Positions 1 through 5,026 of a stretch of 5,026 bases of DNA are shown here, one piece after another. Positions within the stretch are counted from its first letter, which is position 1. The number at the start of each line of letters is the position of its first letter. The position numbers were made by a program, and so were the translations under genes. Source of the DNA: a bacterium HR39 (lineage in GTDB: Bacteria; Pseudomonadota; Alphaproteobacteria; Geminicoccales; Geminicoccaceae). The DNA lies in assembly GCA_002898955.1 (NCBI GenBank), contig BEIP01000147.1, forward strand, positions 1-5,026, in the 5' to 3' direction. The notes under the pieces are model-generated. The model did no database searches and was not told the origin of the DNA. It saw only the letters and a list, made by a program, of their open reading frames with translations.

Positions 1-95
1 GTAGCCGGTGCGCAGCCCCTCGCGCCTCATGGCCGCCCTCGACAGCCGCGGCCGGACGTGGCACCGCCGGAACGGCCAGCGCACGGCTGTACGGC
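1..95 (+). other. Leader of cobB, possibly the 3' end of an upstream gene
   Basis: Two readings are possible. Frame 1 is open from the window edge to a TGA at 97-99, which overlaps the cobB ATG as ATGA, a common sign of translational coupling. This would be the tail of an upstream gene. The encoded peptide is Pro/Arg/Ala-rich and matches nothing I recognise, and its third positions are less GC-biased (about two thirds G/C) than the genes here. Alternatively an upstream gene ends at the TAG at 2-4 and leaves a gap of about 90 bp. No good Shine-Dalgarno sequence precedes the cobB ATG, which mildly favours coupling. I see no cobalamin riboswitch or clear promoter. Confidence 0.35.
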
Positions 96-1493
96 ATGAG
101 CGCACCCGCCCTCCTCGTCGCCGCCGCCTCCTCCGGCTCCGGCAAGACCATGGTGACGCTGGGCCTGCTCGCCGCCCTGAAGCGGCGCGGTCTCGCCGTC
201 GCCTCCTTCAAGACCGGCCCGGACTACATCGACCCCGCCTTCCACGCGCGCATCACCGGCCGTCCGTGCCTCAACCTCGACTCCTGGGCCATGCGGGTGG
301 AGGTGCTGGTGGGCCTGTTCGAGGAGACGGCCCGCGGGGCGGATGTGGTGATCGGCGAAGGGGTGATGGGGCTGTTCGACGGCGCGCCGGACGGGCGCGG
401 CTCCACGGCGGATCTCGCCGTGCTGCTGGGCATTCCGGTGCTGCTGGTGGTGGAGGCGCAGCGCCTCGGCCAGTCGGCGGCCGCCGTCGTCGAGGGCTTC
501 GTGCGCTTCCGCGAGGACGTCGGGGTGGCCGGCGTGCTGTTCAACCGGGTGGCCGGGGAGGGCCACTTCGCGCTCCTGCGCGAGGCGGTGGAGGCGCGCA
601 GCTCGATCCCCATCCTCGGCTTCCTGCCGCGCGATCCCGCCCTCGATCTGCCCGAGCGCCACCTCGGACTCGTGCAGGCGGCGGAGATCGCCCGGGCGGT
701 GGACGCGGCCGCGGCACGGGCGGCCGAACTCGTGGAGGCGCACGTGGACCTGGATCGGCTGCTGCGCCTCGCCCGGCCGCCGGCCCTCGCCGCCCTCGGC
801 CCGCCGCCGCTGCAGATCCCGCCGCCCGGCCAGCACGTGGCGGTGGCCCGCGACGAGGCCTTCGGCTTCGTCTACGAGAGCGTGCTGGAGGGCTGGCGGC
901 GGGCCGGGGCGCACGTGAGCTTCTTCTCGCCGCTGGCCGACGAGGCGCCGGGGATCACGGCCGATGCGGTGGTCCTGCCCGGCGGCTATCCCGAACTCCA
1001 TGTGGAGCGCCTTTCCGCCGCCCGGCGCTTCTTCGACGGGCTGCGGCGGGCTGCCGCGCGCGGCGCCTTCGTCTACGGCGAGTGCGGAGGTTACATGGTG
1101 CTGGGCCGGCACCTCACCGACCGGGACGGCATCGTGCGCCTGATGGCGGGACTGCTGCCCGTCTCCACCAGCTTCGCGCGCCCGCGGCTGCATCTGGGTT
1201 ACCGCGAGGCGGTGCTGGCGGCGGATGTGCCCCTCGGTGCGGCCGGTACCAGGTACGCCGGCCACGAGTTCCACTTCGCCCGCGAGATCGAGCGCGGGGG
1301 CGAGCCGTTGTTCGTATCGGTGCGCGACGCCCGCGGCCGCGAGCTCGGGCCGGCGGGAGTGCGGGTCGGCCGTGTGGCGGGCTCGTTCCTGCATCTGATG
1401 GACCGCCGCCCCCTCCCCTCAGGCCACGGCCGAGAGCGCCGCGAGCCCGCCGAAGCGCCGCAGCAGGACCTCGCGGGCGGCCGCCGCGCCTGA
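96..1493 (+). CDS. cobB: Cobyrinate / hydrogenobyrinate a,c-diamide synthase (CobB/CbiA family)
   Basis: This cytoplasmic enzyme of cobalamin (B12) synthesis amidates the a and c carboxylates of the corrin ring, using ATP and ammonia from glutamine. The 465-residue length fits the family. The N-terminal CbiA/dethiobiotin-synthetase-like domain (about 1-195) has the P-loop SSGSGKT (12-18), then FKTGPDYIDP (38-47) and GEGVMGLFDG (87-96). The C-terminal class I glutamine amidotransferase-like domain (about 248-435) has LPGGYPELH (294-302), the nucleophile-elbow sequence YGECGGYMVLG with Cys330, GHEFHFA (389-395) and GSFLHL (429-434), whose His433 is the likely catalytic histidine. The ATG at 96 places the P-loop at the usual distance from the N-terminus. 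Family knowledge suggests the aerobic (CobB) type, with hydrogenobyrinate as substrate, but the sequence alone does not exclude cobyrinate (CbiA). The last 24 residues lie beyond the conserved end and are antisense to the convergent regulator gene. No other cobalamin gene is in the window. Confidence 0.96.
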   Translation: MSAPALLVAAASSGSGKTMVTLGLLAALKRRGLAVASFKTGPDYIDPAFHARITGRPCLNLDSWAMRVEVLVGLFEETARGADVVIGEGVMGLFDGAPDGRGSTADLAVLLGIPVLLVVEAQRLGQSAAAVVEGFVRFREDVGVAGVLFNRVAGEGHFALLREAVEARSSIPILGFLPRDPALDLPERHLGLVQAAEIARAVDAAAARAAELVEAHVDLDRLLRLARPPALAALGPPPLQIPPPGQHVAVARDEAFGFVYESVLEGWRRAGAHVSFFSPLADEAPGITADAVVLPGGYPELHVERLSAARRFFDGLRRAAARGAFVYGECGGYMVLGRHLTDRDGIVRLMAGLLPVSTSFARPRLHLGYREAVLAADVPLGAAGTRYAGHEFHFAREIERGGEPLFVSVRDARGRELGPAGVRVGRVAGSFLHLMDRRPLPSGHGRERREPAEAPQQDLAGGRRA

Positions 1494-2366
1494 GCGCGTC
1501 TCCGGCGCCAGCAGGTCGAGCGCCCGCTCGGACGGCTCCAGCAGGGCCGCGTACACCTCGCGGCACAGGGCGAAGGCGGCGAGGCCCGGCCACTCCGGCG
1601 GCAGCAGCCCGCGCGGCATCAGGGGATCGTCCAGCACGATCCGCCGCCAGGCGTGGATCAGCAGCAGCCGCCCGCGCAGCGCGTCCTCCGGATCCGGCAC
1701 GGCGCGCGCCAGCGCCTCCCGCCACGGCGCGAAGGCCTCGACGAAGCCGCGGTAGGCTTCGCCCACGTGCCCGAGGTCCCACGCCCGCGCCCCGAGCGCC
1801 CGCAGCGCCTCCGGCGTGCTCTCGGGGACGGGATCGCGGAAGATCAGCGCCGGACGGTCCGCCGCCTCACGGGCGAGCAGCTCGGAGAGCCGGCCGCGGT
1901 CGGGATCGGGGTGGATCCACACCTCCGCCGACAGCCGCCCGAAGCCGAGCCAGGCGAGTTCGCGGCGGAGCTGTTCGCCGCAGCCGGTCGGCAGCACCAG
2001 CACGTGCCAGTCGAGCGGACGGGCGGCACCGTGCACGGCGTAGATGCGGGCCGCCGCGGCGCGGATGCGGCGGGCGGCTTCCGGCGCGGTGCGGTAGAGG
2101 CTGCGGCGGCCGTGCTGCTCGCGCTCGAACCAGCCCTCGGCAGACAGCCGGGTCATGGTGGTGCGCACCAGCCGCTCGCCGAAGCCGCACAGGCCGAGGA
2201 TCCGCACCACGCTGGAGAGCCACAGTGCGCCGCCGCGCGGCTCCACCGCGTCACCCCACAGGGTGAGCGTGAAAGAACCCGTCCGCAGCGGACGCCGATT
2301 GTGGAGCCGCGCGAGCGCCTCCGCCACGAGAGCGGCGAACGTCGCCTGCCGCGTCGTCCCGTCCAA
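1419..2366 (-). CDS. PaaX-family transcriptional regulator
   Basis: This is a cytoplasmic DNA-binding repressor-type protein of 315 residues from the chosen start, close to the usual PaaX size of about 300. The N-terminal winged helix-turn-helix (about 27-95) contains TLWGDAVEPRGGALWL, GFGERLVRTTMTRLSAEGW and GRRSLYR, all typical of the family. The central part (about 113-155, DWHVLVLP to AEVWIHP) matches the Cas2-like ferredoxin-fold middle domain. The C-terminal domain has the hallmark stretch LLLIHAWRRIVLDDPLMP followed by LLPPEWPG (about 235-260). The start is uncertain. No ATG is available near the N-terminus. TTG at 2366 has AAGG nine bases upstream, whereas TTG at 2402 lacks a ribosome site and would add an Arg-rich stretch. 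GTG at 2327 is a third option. Known PaaX proteins repress phenylacetate catabolism and release DNA on binding phenylacetyl-CoA. No such pathway is visible here, so the ligand is unknown. The divergent efflux operon is its most likely target (inference). Confidence 0.94.
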   Translation of the reverse strand: MDGTTRQATFAALVAEALARLHNRRPLRTGSFTLTLWGDAVEPRGGALWLSSVVRILGLCGFGERLVRTTMTRLSAEGWFEREQHGRRSLYRTAPEAARRIRAAAARIYAVHGAARPLDWHVLVLPTGCGEQLRRELAWLGFGRLSAEVWIHPDPDRGRLSELLAREAADRPALIFRDPVPESTPEALRALGARAWDLGHVGEAYRGFVEAFAPWREALARAVPDPEDALRGRLLLIHAWRRIVLDDPLMPRGLLPPEWPGLAAFALCREVYAALLEPSERALDLLAPETRSGAAAAREVLLRRFGGLAALSAVA

Positions 2367-2379
2367 CCTCCGTCGCCTT
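2367..2379 (-). promoter_or_regulatory. Ribosome binding region of the PaaX-like gene
   Basis: On the minus strand AAGG (plus-strand CCTT, 2376-2379) lies nine bases before TTG 2366. A stronger-looking GGAGG (plus-strand CCTCC, 2367-2371) abuts that TTG with no spacer, and no start codon in any frame lies at a normal distance below it. This supports TTG 2366 as the start, but only weakly. Confidence 0.4.
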
Positions 2380-2410
2380 GCTGGTCTCGCCCCGCAGCGC
2401 AACTTAGCGG

Positions 2411-2418
2411 TCGCGAAT
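2411..2418 (-). promoter_or_regulatory. Candidate PaaX-type operator core
   Basis: The plus strand reads TCGCGAAT, so the minus strand reads ATTCGCGA. From memory, the E. coli PaaX operator consensus is WWTRTGATTCGCGWT, and this matches its ATTCGCGW core. The flanking half (WWTRTG) is not conserved. The position, 23-30 bases upstream of the adaptor ATG and next to the possible -10 region, suits a repressor. An eight-base match in GC-rich DNA can occur by chance, so this is only a candidate. Confidence 0.3.
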
Positions 2419-2426
2419 GGAGCGGC

Positions 2427-2434
2427 AAAGGGAG
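2427..2434 (+). promoter_or_regulatory. Ribosome binding site of the adaptor gene; decides the start
   Basis: AAAGGGAG ends six bases before ATG 2441. The in-frame upstream ATG at 2417 has no comparable site and would place this purine-rich stretch inside the coding region. The site therefore favours 2441 as the start. Confidence 0.75.
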
Positions 2435-2440
2435 CCGGTC

Positions 2441-3700
2441 ATGGCTGCGCTCTCCCGCCTCGGACGGTGGGTCCTGCCGGTGGTGGTGCTGGCGCTCGGC
2501 GTGGCCGGAGCGGTGATGCTGGTGCGCCTGCGCCCGGAAGTGGCGGCGGCGCCGGCGGTCGAGCGAGTGTGGAACGTGCGGGCCGTGGAGGTCCGCCCCG
2601 GGACGGTCCAGCCGGTGATCCGCCACTACGGCCGCCTCGAGGCCGCACGCAGCGTGAGCCTCGCGCCCGCCGTGGGCGGTCGGGTCATCGAGGTGGCGCC
2701 GCAGCTCGCCGAAGGGGCGCTGGTGGAGGCTGGGACGGTGCTGCTGCGCATCGACCCCTTCCCCTACGAGCAGCGCCTCGCCGAACTGCGGGCCCAGCGG
2801 CGCCAGCAGGAGGCCGGCCTCGCACAGCTCGCGGCCGAGCGGGAGGCGACGGTGCGCCAGCTCGACCTCGCCCGCCGCCAGCTCGACCTTGCCGAGCAGG
2901 AACTCGAACGCCAGAAGTCGCTGGTGGCCCGCAGGGTGACCTCGCCGCGCGCCGCCGAGGAGGCGGAGCGCCAGGTGCTGGCGCGGCGCGAGGCGCTCGT
3001 GCAGCTCGAGCGCCAGCTCGCCGTGCTCGACACACAGCGCGAGGGCATGGAGGCCGCCCTCGCCGCCCTCGACGCCGCCATCGCCCGCGCCCGGCGCGAT
3101 CTCGAGGATACGGTGCTGAAGGCGCCGGAGCGGGGGATCGTGAGCGCCGTGCGGGTGGCGGTGGGCGACGAGCTGGCGGCGCGGGCGCAGGTGGGACGGC
3201 TCTATCCCCTCGCCGCCCTCGAGCTCGCCTTCTCCCTGACCGAGGAGGAATACGGCCGGCTGCTGCAGGACGGGCTGATCGGCCGCGGGGTGCGCGCCCT
3301 CTGGCAACTGGGCGGGCGGGAGGTGGTGCTCGCCGCCCGCATCGCCCGGACGGTGGGCGAGGTGGACCCGAAGACCGGTGGCATCGGCCTGCGGGCGCCG
3401 CTTGCGGAGATCCCGGATCCGGCCGTGGTGCGCCCGGGTGCCTTCGTGACGGTGGAGGTGCCGGATCGGGCGTACGAGGGTGCCGTGCGCCTGCCGCGCG
3501 GAGCGGTCTACGGAGAGGACACGGTCTACGCCATCGAGGAGGGGCGGCTGGTGCCGCGGCGCGTGCGCGTGGTGGCGCGCGAGGGCGCCACGCTGGTGGT
3601 CAGCGGGGAGATCCACGACGGTGACATCATCCTGACCACGCGCCTGCCCGAGGCGGGACCGGGCGTGCGGGTCGAGATCGTGCCGGAGGAGACCTCGTGA
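2441..3700 (+). CDS. RND efflux periplasmic adaptor (membrane fusion protein)
   Basis: This periplasmic adaptor should link the inner-membrane RND permease encoded next to it to an outer-membrane TolC-type channel. It has 419 residues from ATG 2441, chosen for its ribosome site; ATG 2417 would add eight residues. An N-terminal membrane segment (about 10-28) follows Arg6 and Arg9. There is no lipobox cysteine, so it is membrane-anchored rather than a lipoprotein. Domains follow the family order: first lipoyl half (about 72-104, GGRVIEVAP to LLRIDP), long alpha-helical coiled-coil hairpin (about 107-222), second lipoyl half (about 224-250, VLKAPERGIVSAV), beta-barrel (about 258-340, ending RPGAFVTVEV) and membrane-proximal domain (about 345-415). 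At the hairpin tip R157, L161 and S168 fit the R-x3-L-x6-S TolC-docking motif known from AcrA. The gene overlaps the permease gene by four bases, so the two are one operon and probably made in stoichiometric coupling. Substrate cannot be told from the sequence. Confidence 0.95.
   Translation: MAALSRLGRWVLPVVVLALGVAGAVMLVRLRPEVAAAPAVERVWNVRAVEVRPGTVQPVIRHYGRLEAARSVSLAPAVGGRVIEVAPQLAEGALVEAGTVLLRIDPFPYEQRLAELRAQRRQQEAGLAQLAAEREATVRQLDLARRQLDLAEQELERQKSLVARRVTSPRAAEEAERQVLARREALVQLERQLAVLDTQREGMEAALAALDAAIARARRDLEDTVLKAPERGIVSAVRVAVGDELAARAQVGRLYPLAALELAFSLTEEEYGRLLQDGLIGRGVRALWQLGGREVVLAARIARTVGEVDPKTGGIGLRAPLAEIPDPAVVRPGAFVTVEVPDRAYEGAVRLPRGAVYGEDTVYAIEEGRLVPRRVRVVAREGATLVVSGEIHDGDIILTTRLPEAGPGVRVEIVPEETS
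2855..2893 (+). repeat. Tandem heptad repeat within the adaptor coiled coil
   Basis: An 18-base unit at 2855-2872 recurs at 2876-2893 with one difference (C to T at a synonymous third position). The offset of 21 bases equals seven codons. It encodes two consecutive RQLDLA units, about residues 139-152 of the adaptor, i.e. one coiled-coil heptad copied at DNA level. This looks like a recent short duplication, or strong codon convergence on a repeated peptide. Confidence 0.8.
3685..3691 (+). promoter_or_regulatory. Ribosome binding site of the RND permease gene
   Basis: GGAGGAG lies five bases before GTG 3697, inside the last codons of the adaptor gene. This strong site supports the GTG start that overlaps the adaptor stop codon. 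Confidence 0.8.
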
Positions 3701-5026
3701 GCCCGCGCGAACCCTCCGCCCCGGAGCAGCCGTCCGGCCGCGGCGGACTGATCGGCTATTTCACCCGCCATCCCACCGCCGCCAACCTGCTGATGATCCT
3801 CCTGATCGTCGCGGGCCTGGTGTCGGTGTTCAAGCTGCGGCGCCAGTTCTTCCCCGACTTCGGCATCGACGTGATCACGGTCTCGGTGGTCCGGCCGGGG
3901 GCCACCGCCGAGGACGTGGAGGCCAACATCCTCGCGGCCATCGAACCCGAGGTGCGCTACCTCGACGGCGTCGACGAGGTGATCTCCACCGCCCGCGAGG
4001 GGATCGGCGTGATCGCCCTGCAGTACGAGCAGGGCACCGACATGCAGAAGGCGCAGGCCGAGGTGGAACAGGCGGTGGCCGGCGTCACCACGCTCCCCGA
4101 AGACGCCGAGACGCCGCGGGTGCGGCGCATCGTGCGCTACGACACCATCGCCCGGCTGGTGCTCTCCGGTCCGTTCCCGGAGGCGGCGCTCGAGAGCTGG
4201 GCCGAGCGCATCCGCGACCGGCTGCTCGCCGCCGGCATCGACCGGGTCACGCTCTTCGGCGTGCGCGACGACCGCATCCTCGTCGAGCTGGAGCCCGAAC
4301 GCCTGCACGCGCTGGACCTCACCATCGAGGGCGTCGCCCGGGCGCTCGCCGCCCGCTCGCAGGAGGTTCCGGCCGGTGATCTCGGCGACGGGACCACGGT
4401 GACGCCGCGGGTCGCGGAGCGGGCGAAGACGGCCGACGAGCTGGCGGAGCTGGAGCTCGCGGGCCTGCCGGACGGGCGCCGCCTGCGGCTGTCCGACGTG
4501 GCGCGGGTGCGCGAGGGCTTCGACGAGGACCAGCCTGAGGGGCGCCGGCGCGGCCTGCGGGCGGTGGAGCTCCACGTGGAGCGGGCGCTCACCGCCGACG
4601 CCCTCGCCGTGCAGGACATCCTCGACCGCGAGCTCGCCCGCATCCGGGCGGAGCTGCCGCCGCAGCTCGTCCTCGAACGGTATTCGGTGCTGGCGGACCT
4701 GATCCGCGACCGCATCCGCCTGCTCCTGGAAAACGGCGCCAGCGGCTTCCTGCTGGTGCTGCTGATCCTGTTCCTCTTCCTCGACGCGCGCGTCGCCTTC
4801 TGGGTGGCGGTGGGCATCCCCGTGAGCTTCGGCGCCATGCTGGCGGTGCTGTGGCTCACCGGGCGGACCATCAACATGGTCAGTCTGTTCGCCATGATCC
4901 TCGCCATCGGCATCGTGGTGGACGACGCCATCGTGGTGGGCGAGCACGGCGTGAGCCTGCGCGCGCGGGGGTTGCGGCCGCTCCACGCCGCGGAGTTCGC
5001 CGCGCGGCGCATGTTCGCGCCGGTGA
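3697..5026 (+). CDS. RND-family efflux permease, N-terminal part (cut by window edge)
   Basis: This is an inner-membrane proton-driven exporter. About 443 residues are visible of a family usually around 1,000-1,050 long; no stop occurs before the window ends. It starts at GTG 3697, sharing GTGA with the adaptor stop and preceded by a strong ribosome site. The N-terminus has a hydrophilic stretch, then TM1 (about 27-46), followed by RRQFFPDF. The periplasmic porter region runs to about residue 340 and includes RPGATAEDVEANI and the YEQGTDMQKAQAEVE stretch, the equivalents of family motifs in the first porter subdomains. TM2 (about 349-366), TM3 (about 370-390) and TM4 (about 395-415) follow. 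TM4 carries GIVVDDAIVVGEH, with Asp409 and Asp410 matching the proton-relay pair D407/D408 of AcrB. Where AcrB has VVVEN this protein has VVGEH, suggesting a subgroup distinct from the classical AcrB branch. With the adaptor it forms a two-gene pump unit. Whether it exports drugs, lipids, metals or other compounds cannot be judged; the Asp pair and length favour the HAE-type over heavy-metal types only weakly. Confidence 0.96.
   Translation, partial: MSPREPSAPEQPSGRGGLIGYFTRHPTAANLLMILLIVAGLVSVFKLRRQFFPDFGIDVITVSVVRPGATAEDVEANILAAIEPEVRYLDGVDEVISTAREGIGVIALQYEQGTDMQKAQAEVEQAVAGVTTLPEDAETPRVRRIVRYDTIARLVLSGPFPEAALESWAERIRDRLLAAGIDRVTLFGVRDDRILVELEPERLHALDLTIEGVARALAARSQEVPAGDLGDGTTVTPRVAERAKTADELAELELAGLPDGRRLRLSDVARVREGFDEDQPEGRRRGLRAVELHVERALTADALAVQDILDRELARIRAELPPQLVLERYSVLADLIRDRIRLLLENGASGFLLVLLILFLFLDARVAFWVAVGIPVSFGAMLAVLWLTGRTINMVSLFAMILAIGIVVDDAIVVGEHGVSLRARGLRPLHAAEFAARRMFAPV

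Larger units (their letters stand above)
2367..2440. promoter_or_regulatory. Divergent intergenic region between the regulator and the efflux operon
   Basis: Only 74 bp separate the preferred starts of the PaaX-like gene (-) and the adaptor gene (+), so promoters and operators for both must fit here or extend into the coding sequence. A possible plus-strand -35 box, TTGCTG at 2378-2383, is followed 17 bp later by AACTTA (2401-2406), a poor -10 match. I do not call a defined promoter. The stretch around 2395-2420 is less GC-rich than its surroundings, as expected of a promoter or operator. Shared control by the PaaX-like protein is inference from the arrangement. Confidence 0.5.

Noticed and set aside
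27..1394. Long minus-strand open frame (455 codons) opposite cobB
   Set aside because: His/Gly/Glu-rich shadow with no domain motifs; the plus strand encodes an intact CobB.
1476..1485. Perfect palindrome GGCGGCCGCC between the convergent genes, as a possible terminator
   Set aside because: It has no loop and no T-rich tail on either strand, and it is an expected by-product of GC-rich codons.
8..2266. Very long plus-strand open frame (752 codons) across cobB and the regulator gene
   Set aside because: The translation is Arg/Gly/Ala/Pro-rich with no recognisable motif, as expected for an out-of-frame read of high-GC DNA. It overlaps two genes with clear family motifs.
2378..2406. TTGCTG with 17-bp spacing to AACTTA as a sigma-70 promoter for the efflux operon
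   Set aside because: The -10 element matches the consensus very poorly, so it is mentioned only as a possibility within the divergent region.
2155..3624. Overlapping open frames of about 490 codons on both strands across the regulator start and the adaptor gene
   Set aside because: Neither shows family motifs, and both cross the divergent promoter region. The adaptor frame explains the sequence.
3526..4986. Long minus-strand open frame (486 codons) opposite the RND permease
   Set aside because: His/Asp/Arg-rich low-complexity translation, antisense to a permease with intact motifs, so a composition artefact.

Overview
The window is very GC-rich (roughly 70% or more by eye) and almost entirely coding, with G/C-ending codons, tight gene packing and stop/start overlaps. 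The gene content (aerobic-type cobyrinate a,c-diamide synthase, a PaaX-family repressor and a tripartite RND efflux system) points to a Gram-negative bacterium with an inner and outer membrane. A high-GC proteobacterium fits best, possibly a gammaproteobacterium. The lineage is inferred, because nothing here is diagnostic.

Layout: bases 1-95 hold either the tail of an upstream gene or a short leader. A complete cobB (96-1493, +) encodes the glutamine-dependent amidase of cobalamin synthesis. A complete PaaX-like regulator gene (1419-2366, -) converges on it, and the two 3' ends overlap by 75 bp. A 74-bp gap separates the regulator from a divergent operon on the + strand: an RND periplasmic adaptor (2441-3700), then an RND permease that starts inside the adaptor's stop codon (GTGA, 3697-3700) and runs off the right edge at 5026.

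The adaptor and permease should work together in the cell envelope. The permease uses the proton gradient to move substrate, and the adaptor bridges it to a TolC-type outer-membrane channel that is not in the window. The adaptor carries a well-centred R-x3-L-x6-S tip motif of the kind known to dock TolC. The PaaX-like protein, divergently transcribed across a very short shared region, is the natural candidate regulator of the pump. An ATTCGCGA core resembling the known PaaX operator lies in that gap. This is inference, and no phenylacetate genes are visible. The cobB gene appears functionally unrelated and is probably the end of a cobalamin operon that lies to the left.

I see no RNA genes, insertion sequences, CRISPR arrays or convincing intrinsic terminators. 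The families are all known. The less ordinary points are the PaaX/RND pairing, the convergent coding overlap, and small sequence features of the adaptor and permease.
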